This document shows, piece after piece, positions 1 through 8,960 of a DNA stretch of 64,000 nt. Origin of the DNA: Phycisphaerae bacterium. Lineage in GTDB: Bacteria > Planctomycetota > Phycisphaerae > Sedimentisphaerales > Anaerohalosphaeraceae. Under the pieces are notes generated by a model that worked only from the letters and a program-made list of their open reading frames with translations, made no database searches and was not told the origin of the DNA. How positions within the stretch are numbered: the stretch's first letter is position 1; the number at the start of each line of letters is the position of its first letter. The stretch is taken from positions 1-64,000 of the forward strand of contig JAAYCR010000018.1 in assembly GCA_012729675.1 (NCBI GenBank), read 5' to 3'. Both the position numbers and the translations under genes were made by a program.

Positions 1-2948
1 CGTTTGATGGCATTTACGGTCCGGGAGATCGCGTGTTTTCCTTTACCGTTCAAGGGAAAGAATTTAAGGACTTTGATATTTGGGTAAAGGCCGGCGGTTT
101 CAATCGCGCCTACATCGAAACCGTGCCCGTTGAAGTGACCGATGGAGAGTTCCGGATTAATTTTACAGCACAGGTGGAAAATCCGATGGTCAATGCCATT
201 GAAATCATCCCGCAACCTGCCATTGAGGCGATCCGGATCAATGCCGGTGCGTATGAGCCGTTTACGGATTCAAGCGGCAACGTCTGGCTGGCGGATCAAG
301 GGTTTGAGGGCGGGTCCACGATTGACCGCAATCCGGATACGGTCATTGCCGGTACTTCCGACAGTGCCTTGTTTTTGACCGAGCGGTATGCGATGGACGC
401 CTTTTCTTATAACCTTCCCAATGGTCGCTATCTCGTCAAGCTATACTTTGCCGAGACGTTCGATGGCATTTACGGTCCTAACCAGCGCGTATTTTCATTC
501 ACTGTTCAGGGGAAAGAGTTCAAGGATTTTGACATTTGGGTCAAGGCTGATGGATACGAGAAGGCCTATATTGAGACCGTTCCGGTGGAGGTGACCGATG
601 GCCAGCTTCGAATCGAATTTACCCCTAAGTATGAAAATCCGGCCATCAATGCCATTGAAATCTTTTCGCAAGCGGCGGCTTCGGTAAGTGCCGGAGACCA
701 GCGAGCGGGGCGTACGGATTATTGGATATTGCAGTATCACAAGCCCGCCGAGCGGTGGGTTGAGGCGATGCCTATCGGCAACGGTCACATGGGTGCGATG
801 GTTTTCGGTCGCACCGCACAGGAGCGCATCCAGTTTAATGAGGATACGCTCTGGACCGGCCAGCCGCAGGATTACCAAAAACCCGGCGCCGCCGAAGTGC
901 TGCCCGAACTGCGGCGGCTGCTTTTTGAAGGCAAGCAGCGAGAGGCCCAGCAACTGGCGTCGGGCCGGTTTATGAGCGATCCTTTGCAGCAGTGTGCCTA
1001 TCAGACGTTTGGCGATTTGAATCTGGCATTTGACGGCCATAACGACGTGACCGACTATCGTCGGTGGCTGGATCTGGACACCGCGATGACCGGCGTTACT
1101 TATACCGTCGGCGGTGTGCGCTACACGCGCGAGTTGTTTGCCAGCTATCCGGATCGGGTCATTGTCGTGCGGTTGTCCGCCGACAAGCCCGGCTCTCTGA
1201 ACTTTAAGGCGACGCTGGCCAGTCCGCATCGCGGCAGCGAACAGTTTGCGGTCGCATCGAATGTACTGGGTCTGAAAGGGCGCGTCACCCAGCGGCACGA
1301 AAACCGAACGGAAAGCCAGATGCGGTTTGAGTCGCGTCTTCGCGTGCTCGCCGACGGCGGTAATGTTGCGGTTTCAGGTGACGGAGCGACCGTTACCGGA
1401 GCCGACAGTGCCGTACTCGTTCTGGCGGCGGCAACCAGTTTTGTCAACTATGCCGATATTTCCGCCGACCCGGCCCAGCGCAGCCAGGCTACCCTGAATG
1501 CCGTTCAAGGCCGCTCGTATGAAGCCTTGAAGCAGCGGCATGTCGCCGATCATCAATCGCTGTTCCGGCGGATGGATATCGACCTTGGCAAAACCGAGGC
1601 GGCCCAATGGGACACCGACGAACGGATCCGCCGCTTCAAAGGCGGTGACGATCCGCACTTAGCGGCGATGTATTTTCAGTTCGGCCGCTACCTGTTGATT
1701 GCTTCCAGCCGTCCGGGGTCGCAGCCGGCCAATCTGCAGGGAGTATGGAACGAGTCGCTGACGCCCTCGTGGGGCAGCAAATACACCGTCAACATCAATG
1801 CCGAGATGAACTACTGGCCGGCGGAGATGACGAACCTGTCGGAGTGCCATGAGCCGCTGTTTATGATGCTGGATGAACTGAGCAAGGCGGGCGCTAAAAC
1901 GGCCAAGACGTTTTACGATGCCCCCGGCTGGGTGCTGCACCACAACACTGACATCTGGCGAGGAACCGCGCCGATCAACGCCTCCGACCACGGCATCTGG
2001 CCGACCGGCGGGGCGTGGCTGACCCAGCACCTGTGGTGGCGGTATGCGTACACGCTGGACGAGACGTTCCTGCGTGAACGTGCGTACCCGATTATGAAGC
2101 AGGCGGCTGAGTTTTTTGTCCACTATCTGGTTGAAGATCCGCGCAGCGAACGTAAGTGGCTGGTCTCCGGCCCATCCAACTCGCCGGAACTGGGCGGTCT
2201 GGTGATGGGTCCGACGATGGATCATCAGATTATCCGCGAGCTGTTTGCCAACTGCATCAAGGCGTCGGAAATCCTGGGCGTTGACGCCGAGTTTCGCCGG
2301 ACGCTTACGACGATGCGTGCCCGTATCGCCCCCAACCAGATCGGCCGTCTCGGCCAGCTTCAGGAATGGCTGGAAGACAAAGACAGTCCCAATGAACGAC
2401 ATCGCCATGTATCGCACCTGTGGGGGCTTCACCCCGGCAGCGAGATTACGCGCGACGCAACGCCGGAACTGTTTGCGGCCGCCCGCAAGTCGCTTGAGAT
2501 TCGCGGTGACGGCGGAACCGGCTGGTCGATGGGCTGGAAGATCAACTTCTGGGCGCGCCTGCTGGACGGCGACCATGCGTTCTCTATGCTCAGCAACCAA
2601 CTGACGCCGCAAATGACGCTGCCGAACCTGTTTGACAATCATCCGCCCTTCCAGATTGACGGCAACTTCGGCGCTACCAGCGGTATCGCCGAGATGCTGA
2701 TGCAGTCGCACGCCGGCGTTATCGATCTGCTGCCGGCACTGCCGAAGGCCTGGGCGAACGGTTATATCAAGGGCCTGCGCGCCCGCGGCGGCTTTGAGGT
2801 GGATATCGAGTGGCGGGATGGGAAACTGACGTCGGCACGCATTTCCAGCGTCGGCGGCAAGGACTGCACGGTTCGTTATGGAACCAAGGTCAAGACCCTG
2901 AATTTGCGTGACGGTCAGTCATCCCGTCTGAATGCGAGTGATTTTTAA
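1..2948 (+). CDS. Malectin-like/GH95 alpha-L-fucosidase (5' end outside window)
   Basis: The frame is open from the first codon (base 3) and enters in the middle of a malectin-like domain, so the start lies upstream of the window. A second malectin-like domain follows (about 215-675), then a full GH95 catalytic region beginning around base 715. GH95 enzymes are inverting exo-alpha-L-fucosidases, with some alpha-L-galactosidases. Catalytic residues known for the family are visible: the Asn-Ile-Asn pair (bases 1791-1799, within NINAEMNYW), the acid Glu in SNSPE (2187-2189) and the Asp in QIDGNFG (2658-2660). The malectin-like modules probably bind carbohydrate. This is the first of five consecutive secreted glycosidase genes and ends before a strong hairpin. 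The substrate could be fucosylated hemicellulose, pectin or an algal glycan; the sequence does not decide. The family call is firm, the linkage specificity inferred. Confidence 0.93.
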   Translation, partial: FDGIYGPGDRVFSFTVQGKEFKDFDIWVKAGGFNRAYIETVPVEVTDGEFRINFTAQVENPMVNAIEIIPQPAIEAIRINAGAYEPFTDSSGNVWLADQGFEGGSTIDRNPDTVIAGTSDSALFLTERYAMDAFSYNLPNGRYLVKLYFAETFDGIYGPNQRVFSFTVQGKEFKDFDIWVKADGYEKAYIETVPVEVTDGQLRIEFTPKYENPAINAIEIFSQAAASVSAGDQRAGRTDYWILQYHKPAERWVEAMPIGNGHMGAMVFGRTAQERIQFNEDTLWTGQPQDYQKPGAAEVLPELRRLLFEGKQREAQQLASGRFMSDPLQQCAYQTFGDLNLAFDGHNDVTDYRRWLDLDTAMTGVTYTVGGVRYTRELFASYPDRVIVVRLSADKPGSLNFKATLASPHRGSEQFAVASNVLGLKGRVTQRHENRTESQMRFESRLRVLADGGNVAVSGDGATVTGADSAVLVLAAATSFVNYADISADPAQRSQATLNAVQGRSYEALKQRHVADHQSLFRRMDIDLGKTEAAQWDTDERIRRFKGGDDPHLAAMYFQFGRYLLIASSRPGSQPANLQGVWNESLTPSWGSKYTVNINAEMNYWPAEMTNLSECHEPLFMMLDELSKAGAKTAKTFYDAPGWVLHHNTDIWRGTAPINASDHGIWPTGGAWLTQHLWWRYAYTLDETFLRERAYPIMKQAAEFFVHYLVEDPRSERKWLVSGPSNSPELGGLVMGPTMDHQIIRELFANCIKASEILGVDAEFRRTLTTMRARIAPNQIGRLGQLQEWLEDKDSPNERHRHVSHLWGLHPGSEITRDATPELFAAARKSLEIRGDGGTGWSMGWKINFWARLLDGDHAFSMLSNQLTPQMTLPNLFDNHPPFQIDGNFGATSGIAEMLMQSHAGVIDLLPALPKAWANGYIKGLRARGGFEVDIEWRDGKLTSARISSVGGKDCTVRYGTKVKTLNLRDGQSSRLNASDF

Positions 2949-2961
2949 TTGTTTTGATCGT

Positions 2962-3003
2962 CTCTGTTCTGCGCAAATTGGCAACAATTTGCGCAGAACG
3001 GAG
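2962..3003 (+). terminator. Long perfect hairpin after the GH95 gene
   Basis: Bases 2962-2979 pair with 2986-3003 (18 bp, one G-T wobble) around the 6-base loop GGCAAC. It lies 14 bases after the GH95 stop codon. The downstream sequence is only moderately T-rich, so it may be a terminator or an mRNA-stabilising hairpin between the two fucosidase genes. Confidence 0.7.
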
Positions 3004-3031
3004 CGTCTTGATGGGGTTTCGTTTCTTGTCG

Positions 3032-3047
3032 GTAGTGTAAACACTAC
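3032..3047 (+). promoter_or_regulatory. Operator-like palindrome upstream of the GH29 gene
   Basis: GTAGTGT-AA-ACACTAC is an inverted repeat with 7-base arms and a 2-base centre, 20 bases before the GH29 start. Its size and position suit a LacI- or GntR-type repressor site. A partial copy of the half-site (TTAGTGTTAATGTAAA) lies before the GH62-GH10 gene near 5444. The regulator is not in the window, so function is inferred. Confidence 0.4.
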
Positions 3048-3067
3048 ATGCATATAAGGATTGCATA

Positions 3068-5299
3068 ATGAAAATACAAATCATTTGCCTGATCTTTGCT
3101 GCATGTCTGTTTGCCTTGCCAGCTGTTTTCTGTTTCGGGAACTCAGACCCATATTTCATTCAATCCGCGAAAGTTCCAGATGGGTTTTCTCATGCTCAGA
3201 AAGTCGAGCTTTCGGGAAGGGTTCTTCCTCATCCACGGCAGTTGAAATGGTTTGAGGATGAGTTTCTTGGTTTTATTCATTACGGTCCCAATACCTATAC
3301 CGGCCGTGAGTGGGGCACGGGTACGGAAAGCGCCGTTGTATTTAATCCCGGCGATCTGGATACCGACCAATGGTGTGAGTTGATGAAGGCCGCCGGTATG
3401 AAAAGAGTGGTGATGGTGGTTAAGCATCACGAGGGATATTGTCTGTGGCAGACACGCTACACGGATCATTCCGTCGCCTCTTCGCCCTGGCGCGACGGCC
3501 GGGGGGATGTCCTGCGAGATCTTGCCCAATCGTGTGAAAAATACGGGTTGCGGCTGGGGGTTTATCTTTCGCCGGCCGATCTGTATCAGATCGAAAGCCC
3601 GAACGGCAACTACGGCAACAAGAGTGAGTACACCGAGCGTGTGATCCCCCGTCCGGTGGAAGGCCGTCCTTTTGCGGATCAACGCACTTATACCTATACG
3701 GTCGATGACTATAACGAATATTTTTTGAATCAACTGTTTGAACTTCTGACCGAATACGGCCCAATGTATGAAGTCTGGTTTGACGGTGCGCATCCCAAGC
3801 CGGGGACCGGCCAGACCTATACCTACGACGCCTGGTTTGACCTGATACATAAGCTGGCTCCTGATGCCGTGATATTCGGCAAAGGGCCGGATATCCGATG
3901 GTGCGGCAACGAAGGCGGCTCTACACGGAACGATGAATACAATGTTCTCCCGCTGCCTGTGGCGCCTGCTGACTATCACTGGCCGGACAAAACCGATGGC
4001 AATATTGCAGGACGCAACAGGATCGGCGAGACGACTCGTTATTTTCATTATTATCCTGCCGAGACCAATACCTCCATTCGTCACGGATGGTTCTGGCGAA
4101 ATGACCATGAACAGCAAGTCAGGTCCGCCGATGATGTCTTTGATATCTACGAACGCTCCGTCGGGGGAAACAGTGTTTTCCTTCTGAATATTCCGCCCAA
4201 CACGGAAGGGAAGTTTTCGCCGCGCGATGCGGAAGTGCTTCGGGAAGTCGGCCGGAGGATAAACGCCACGTATGGCACCAACCTGCTTGCCAATAGCCGG
4301 GCCACGGTGGAACATGTTCTGGACGGGAATACCGATACGTGGTGGCAGGCCCCGTCCAACGAAGCCTCTTTTGAAGTCATTTTGCCGGAAAAACGCACCG
4401 TCAATCGTTTTATGATTTGTGAGGCCATCGCTCATCGGGGCGAACGGATCGAGGCACATTATCTGGAAGCCCGCGTGGACGGCAGGTGGGTGCGTGTCGC
4501 CGAAGGCAAAACCGTCGGTTACAAGCGAATTCTCCGTTTTTCGTCCGTGAATGCCGACGCGTTCAGGGTAACGATTACTCAATCGCGTCTTGCTCCTTCG
4601 GTTGCCCATGTTTCAGCGCATTACTATGACGAGCCGCCCAAGCCGGTGATCGTTGGACGTACTTCCGAAGGCCTGTTGACGATGGGGGTGGGGAGTACTT
4701 TTTCATGGCTCGGGCAACAACGGCCGGATCAATCTCAGGACATTTATTTTACGCTTGACGGGAGTACGCCGACCTCCGATTCACTGTGTTATGAGGGGCC
4801 TGTGTCGTTGCCGCTGGGCGGTCACGTCCGGGCCAGAGCCATTGTCAGAGGTCGCCACGGCGCAGTCAGCGAAATTCGCCTCGGGATACCTCGCAATGGA
4901 TGGACAGCCCGCGATACCGATGGCAGACGCGATACGCTGCGGGTATTGGATGGAGATCCGCAGAGCCATTGGAGTTCCGGCCAGGCGGAGTCCGGCACGC
5001 AAAGCCTGACGATCGATATGAAACAGGACTATTCGATTTCCGGATTTACCTATCTGCCTCATCCGACCGGCGGATTCATTGAATCGTATGAGGTCCACAT
5101 CAGTCGCGACGGCGACACCTGGCAGGCGATTCATCAGGGCAGTTTCGGCAACATTCGAAATGACCCAATCCAGAGAATTGTTCTGTTTGATGAACACGCT
5201 GCGGCGCGTTATGTGAAATTGACAAATCTTCGCGCGCCCGGCGGATTGTCGCGCGTCGGCGCTGCGGAAATAGAAATACTCGCGGCAAAGGGAAATTGA
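3068..5299 (+). CDS. GH29 alpha-L-fucosidase with discoidin and chitobiase-like C-terminal domains
   Basis: This is a secreted retaining alpha-L-fucosidase. The start ATG is preceded by AAGGA with 7-base spacing and followed by a signal peptide (residues 1-25). The GH29 barrel spans about 45-400, with FIHYGPNTYTGREWG near the N-terminus, the KHHEGYCLW strand, and the nucleophile Asp239 in MYEVWFDGA. After it come an F5/8 type C (discoidin) domain at about 405-515, a chitobiase C-terminal-like Ig domain at about 545-600 (TLDGSTPTSDS), and a second discoidin domain to the end. The extra modules probably hold the enzyme on polymeric substrate. It lies between the GH95 and GH62-GH10 genes, so the two fucosidase families are side by side and may cover different fucosyl linkages. 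The family call is firm, the natural substrate inferred. Confidence 0.93.
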   Translation: MKIQIICLIFAACLFALPAVFCFGNSDPYFIQSAKVPDGFSHAQKVELSGRVLPHPRQLKWFEDEFLGFIHYGPNTYTGREWGTGTESAVVFNPGDLDTDQWCELMKAAGMKRVVMVVKHHEGYCLWQTRYTDHSVASSPWRDGRGDVLRDLAQSCEKYGLRLGVYLSPADLYQIESPNGNYGNKSEYTERVIPRPVEGRPFADQRTYTYTVDDYNEYFLNQLFELLTEYGPMYEVWFDGAHPKPGTGQTYTYDAWFDLIHKLAPDAVIFGKGPDIRWCGNEGGSTRNDEYNVLPLPVAPADYHWPDKTDGNIAGRNRIGETTRYFHYYPAETNTSIRHGWFWRNDHEQQVRSADDVFDIYERSVGGNSVFLLNIPPNTEGKFSPRDAEVLREVGRRINATYGTNLLANSRATVEHVLDGNTDTWWQAPSNEASFEVILPEKRTVNRFMICEAIAHRGERIEAHYLEARVDGRWVRVAEGKTVGYKRILRFSSVNADAFRVTITQSRLAPSVAHVSAHYYDEPPKPVIVGRTSEGLLTMGVGSTFSWLGQQRPDQSQDIYFTLDGSTPTSDSLCYEGPVSLPLGGHVRARAIVRGRHGAVSEIRLGIPRNGWTARDTDGRRDTLRVLDGDPQSHWSSGQAESGTQSLTIDMKQDYSISGFTYLPHPTGGFIESYEVHISRDGDTWQAIHQGSFGNIRNDPIQRIVLFDEHAAARYVKLTNLRAPGGLSRVGAAEIEILAAKGN

Positions 5300-5311
5300 T
5301 GGCTGGCTTCT

Positions 5312-5373
5312 GAGAGACCGATAGCTCGCCGCCCGAATGGCCGGTATCGGCGGAACAGCCTGTAAGGTCTCTC
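5312..5373 (+). terminator. Structured hairpin after the GH29 gene
   Basis: GAGAGACC (5312-5319) pairs with GGTCTCTC (5366-5373), and CCGATA (5318-5323) can pair with TATCGG (5345-5350) inside. There is no clear T-run, so this may be a processing or stability structure rather than a classic terminator. Confidence 0.4.
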
Positions 5374-5478
5374 TGAAACCGGAGTGATGAACTTGAGTTT
5401 TGAGTTTGCGTCAAGGTTAGTCATACTTCTTGACGCCGAATTGTTAGTGTTAATGTAAATTGTGAGAGGTGTTAAACG

Positions 5479-7587
5479 ATGAAAAATGTATGTGTTTTAT
5501 GGAGTGTTGTTGCGGTACTTCTGGCCGGCGGTGTTTTGCATGCAGCTGAAGGGCTGAAGGTGCCCTTTGAGACGCCGCTGAAGTGGGTCTCTTCGGATGT
5601 GCTTATCCGGCCGGTTTCGGACGACAGGCATACGATCGTGTCCATCAAGGACCCGACCATTGTGCGTTACAACGACTTGTGGCACGTTTATGCGACGGTC
5701 TATTCCACATCCGCCAGAACGTGGACAATTGCGTATCTGAACTTTAAAGACTGGTCGGAGGCCCCGAAGGCCAAGCTGCACTTTATTGATGCTAATCCGG
5801 GTTTAAGAGGGTACCACTGCGCTCCGCATTTGTTCTATTTCCGTCCGCACAAGAAGTGGTACCTGGTTTTTCAGTCGCAGCAGCCGCAATATTGCACCAC
5901 CGATGATATTTCCAAGCCGGAAACATGGAGTGCGCCGCAGAACTTTGTTGACAGGACGCCCGCGAGTATGCCGAGGCTTCCGATTGATTATCACATTATC
6001 TGTGACGATACGCACGCCTATTTGTTCTTCACCGGCGACGACGGTAACTTCTATCGCAGCCGGACCAAAATCGAGGATTTCCCCAAAGGCATGAGCGATC
6101 CGGAGATCGCCATCCGAGACAATCGAAACAACCTTTTCGAGGGCAGCATCACCTACAAAATCAAAGGTTCCAATACCTATCTGACGGTGATCGAGGCCAT
6201 GAGTCCGGCACGGCACTATCGCGCCTGGATCTCCGACCGCCTCGACGGGGAATGGACGCCCGTTCCTGGTGCTAATACATGGCAGAATCCGTTTGCCGGG
6301 ATCAACAATGTCACGTTTGCCGAAGGTGTTACTCCCTGGACCAGGGACATCAGCCATGGGGAACTGATTCGCGACGGGTATGACGAAAAAATGATTCTCG
6401 ACCTTGACAATCTCAAGTTCCTCTTTCAGGGGCGTGCTGCCGACAGCGGCGGGCGATACGAGTTGCTTCCATATCAACTGGGTCTGTTGACGCTCGACCG
6501 GCCGCAACCTGTCAAGAGCGAGGAGCAGACGACTGCCGCGCCATCCGAACTGCCGGCATTGAAGGATGTCTATAAAGACTATTTTTTGATCGGGGGGGCG
6601 TATAACCGCAATCTGGTTACGGGACGCGATCCCAGAGCCGCGGAAATTACGATCAAACACTACAGTGCCGCCACCTCAGAAAATGATATGAAGTGGCAAA
6701 GCGTCCACCCTCAACCGGGTCGGTTTAATTGGGGGCCGGCGGATAGTTTCATGGAATTCTGCGAGAAAAATAACATGGTCCCGATTGGTCATACCCTTGT
6801 CTGGCACGGCCAGACGCCGGGGTGGGTGTATCAAGATGAGGCCGGAAACCCCCTGACGCGAGACGCTCTCCTGGCCCGCATGGAAGAGCACATTACCGCC
6901 GTAGTCGGCCGTTATAAAGGGCGCATTAAAGGTTGGGATGTTGTCAATGAGGCCCTCAACGATGACGGTACCATGCGCAACAGCCAATGGCTGCGGATCA
7001 TCGGTGAAGGAAAACCGGAGCAGCGGTTTGACCATATCGCCAAGGCATTTGAATTTGCCCATGCGGCGGATCCGGATGTCGAATTATACTACAACGATTA
7101 TAGTCTTTCCTCCTCGCGAAGAAAAGCGGACGGGGCGGCGGCGATTGTTAAGCATCTCCAATCCAAAGGCATCCGTATCGACGGTGTCGGGATGCAGGTA
7201 CACGCCGGCCTGACATGGCCCAGTGTTGCGGACCTAGAATACGCGATCAAAACGTTATCGGCGACAGGCGTGAAAGTGATGGTGACGGAGTTGGATATTC
7301 GTATGCAGGACCGCGGCACGCGAGGCGCCGACATCACCCAGATCGACCGTCAAAGCACAGCCGATCCGGAAGCCGAAGCGGCCCGAGCTCAGCAGAGACT
7401 TGCCGACAAATACGCCGAGATTTTCTCTGTCTTGGTTCAATACAAGGAACATATCCCTCGCGTCACCTTCTGGGGAGTGTACGATACGACGTCATGGATT
7501 GGAGGCTCGCCGCTGCTGTTCGATAGAAACTATCAGCCCAAGCAGGCATTTCACGCCGTCGTGAACGTCGTCAAAGAACAAAAGTGA
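5479..7587 (+). CDS. GH62 arabinofuranosidase-GH10 xylanase fusion
   Basis: Two catalytic domains share one secreted chain. A signal peptide (1-23) is followed by a GH62-type five-blade propeller (about 33-342): the SIKDPT strand with candidate base Asp58, Asp176 in HIICDD, candidate acid Glu221 in LFEGS, and GYHCAPHLFYF. GH62 enzymes remove arabinose from arabinoxylan. A short linker rich in Thr, Ala and Pro (343-358) leads into a complete GH10 endo-xylanase (360-700) with acid/base Glu491 in WDVVNEAL and nucleophile Glu604 in VMVTELDI. The start has GAGAGGTG 7 bases upstream. Coupling debranching and backbone cleavage in one enzyme fits arabinoxylan as substrate. GH43 was considered for the N-terminal half, but the strand motifs fit GH62 better. 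Confidence 0.92.
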   Translation: MKNVCVLWSVVAVLLAGGVLHAAEGLKVPFETPLKWVSSDVLIRPVSDDRHTIVSIKDPTIVRYNDLWHVYATVYSTSARTWTIAYLNFKDWSEAPKAKLHFIDANPGLRGYHCAPHLFYFRPHKKWYLVFQSQQPQYCTTDDISKPETWSAPQNFVDRTPASMPRLPIDYHIICDDTHAYLFFTGDDGNFYRSRTKIEDFPKGMSDPEIAIRDNRNNLFEGSITYKIKGSNTYLTVIEAMSPARHYRAWISDRLDGEWTPVPGANTWQNPFAGINNVTFAEGVTPWTRDISHGELIRDGYDEKMILDLDNLKFLFQGRAADSGGRYELLPYQLGLLTLDRPQPVKSEEQTTAAPSELPALKDVYKDYFLIGGAYNRNLVTGRDPRAAEITIKHYSAATSENDMKWQSVHPQPGRFNWGPADSFMEFCEKNNMVPIGHTLVWHGQTPGWVYQDEAGNPLTRDALLARMEEHITAVVGRYKGRIKGWDVVNEALNDDGTMRNSQWLRIIGEGKPEQRFDHIAKAFEFAHAADPDVELYYNDYSLSSSRRKADGAAAIVKHLQSKGIRIDGVGMQVHAGLTWPSVADLEYAIKTLSATGVKVMVTELDIRMQDRGTRGADITQIDRQSTADPEAEAARAQQRLADKYAEIFSVLVQYKEHIPRVTFWGVYDTTSWIGGSPLLFDRNYQPKQAFHAVVNVVKEQK

Positions 7588-7600
7588 TTCGCCGGCGGAC

Positions 7601-7637
7601 CGCTCATGCGCATGACCGGCGGTCATGCGCACGAGCG
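7601..7637 (+). terminator. 17-bp hairpin between the two xylanase genes
   Basis: Bases 7601-7617 pair with 7621-7637 around a GGC loop, with one A-C mismatch. No T-run follows, so it may protect mRNA ends or attenuate rather than terminate fully. Confidence 0.55.
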
Positions 7638-7737
7638 CTGCGGGCTGTGACCGTATGAACAAAGGACTGTTGACATTGATTGGATCCGGTTCGAATAGGA
7701 AATCTCCCGGAAATTTATTGACAAGAGGAAATCTCTC

Positions 7738-8889
7738 ATGAATAACAAGACGATACTGTTCAGTGTTGTTTCCCTCCTTGTAGTGGGGATAGTTGTTGCG
7801 TATGCCGACACTCCCGCTACGCTGAAAGAAGCCTACGAGGGGGCATTTCGTATCGGGACGGCGGTCAACAACGACATCGTTTCCGGTCGGGACAGGGCCT
7901 CTCAGGAGATCGTCATTGCCCAGTTTAACGCGATTACGGCGGAAAATGAGATGAAGGCCGAAATCATCAACCCCAGACCGGGCGTTTACGATTTCACGCA
8001 GGCTGACCAGATGGTGGACTTCGCTGAAAAACACAACCTGTTTCTGATTGGCCATACCCTGGTTTGGCACAATCAAACGCCGGATTGGTTTTTCCGGGAC
8101 GACGACGGCAATCCCAACACACCCCAGGCACAGATTAAGCGTATGCGTCAATATATCGAGACAGTGGCCGGGCGATACGCCGGACGTGTCGATGCATGGG
8201 ATGTGGTCAATGAGGTTATCGACAATGATGGTTCATATCGCCCCACGGTCTGGGTCAACAGCATCGGCAGCGGCGACGAGTTGGTCAAGCTGGCATTCAA
8301 GTTCGCCAGTGAATATGCCCCGGATACAGAATTATATTACAACGACTTCAATGCGTGGCGACCGGCCAAACGAGACGGCATCGTGCGCATGGTCAAGATG
8401 CTGCAGGCCGAAGGAATCCGGATCGATGGGATTGGTATTCAAGGACACTGGGGACTTAATTATCCCAAGACCGAGTATATCGAGGCCGCGATCGATGCGT
8501 ATGCCGCACTGGGGGTTAAAGTAATGATTACCGAGCTGGATATCGATGTCCTGCCGTTAACGAAGGAAGGGCAGATCATCGGTCAGGGGATGATGGACCC
8601 GCAGTTTCAGTTGGAAGAATTCAAGGCATTCTTGGATCCCTATCCCAATGGGCTTCCCGACAGTGTACAGCGGCAATTGACCGATCGGTATGTGGAACTA
8701 TTCCGGATTTTCTATGACAACCGCGATAAGATTGATCGGGTCGCCCTCTGGGGGGTGCATGACGAAATGTCATGGAAGAATGATTATCCGATTCCGAGAA
8801 GAACCAATTACCCCTTGTTGTTCGATCGAGACAGGCGGCCAAAACCTGCCTTTCAGGCGGTGTTAAATCTGCCTTCGCAGGTTAAATAG
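7738..8889 (+). CDS. Secreted GH10 endo-1,4-beta-xylanase
   Basis: This is a single-domain secreted endo-xylanase of 383 residues, the usual size for the family. The signal peptide covers residues 1-23. The barrel carries the GH10 strands NAITAENEMK, GHTLVWHNQTPDW and IQGHWGL, the acid/base Glu159 in WDVVNEV and the nucleophile Glu266 in VMITELDI. AGAGGA lies 8 bases before the ATG. It follows the GH62-GH10 fusion after 150 bases containing a long hairpin. The GH10 modules of the two genes are clearly paralogous but diverged, which suggests different preferred chain lengths or substitution patterns rather than simple redundancy. Confidence 0.95.
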   Translation: MNNKTILFSVVSLLVVGIVVAYADTPATLKEAYEGAFRIGTAVNNDIVSGRDRASQEIVIAQFNAITAENEMKAEIINPRPGVYDFTQADQMVDFAEKHNLFLIGHTLVWHNQTPDWFFRDDDGNPNTPQAQIKRMRQYIETVAGRYAGRVDAWDVVNEVIDNDGSYRPTVWVNSIGSGDELVKLAFKFASEYAPDTELYYNDFNAWRPAKRDGIVRMVKMLQAEGIRIDGIGIQGHWGLNYPKTEYIEAAIDAYAALGVKVMITELDIDVLPLTKEGQIIGQGMMDPQFQLEEFKAFLDPYPNGLPDSVQRQLTDRYVELFRIFYDNRDKIDRVALWGVHDEMSWKNDYPIPRRTNYPLLFDRDRRPKPAFQAVLNLPSQVK

Positions 8890-8960
8890 GGTAAAAAAGG
8901 ATCGGCGCCATGCTGTTGATTTGTAATCTCTTATGATCAAAACAAGAAAGGGTTTGGCAG

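Noticed and set aside
5479-6500. GH43 assignment for the N-terminal domain of the xylanase fusion
   Set aside because: The ordered motifs SIKDPT, CAPHLFYF and LFEGS fit GH62 better.
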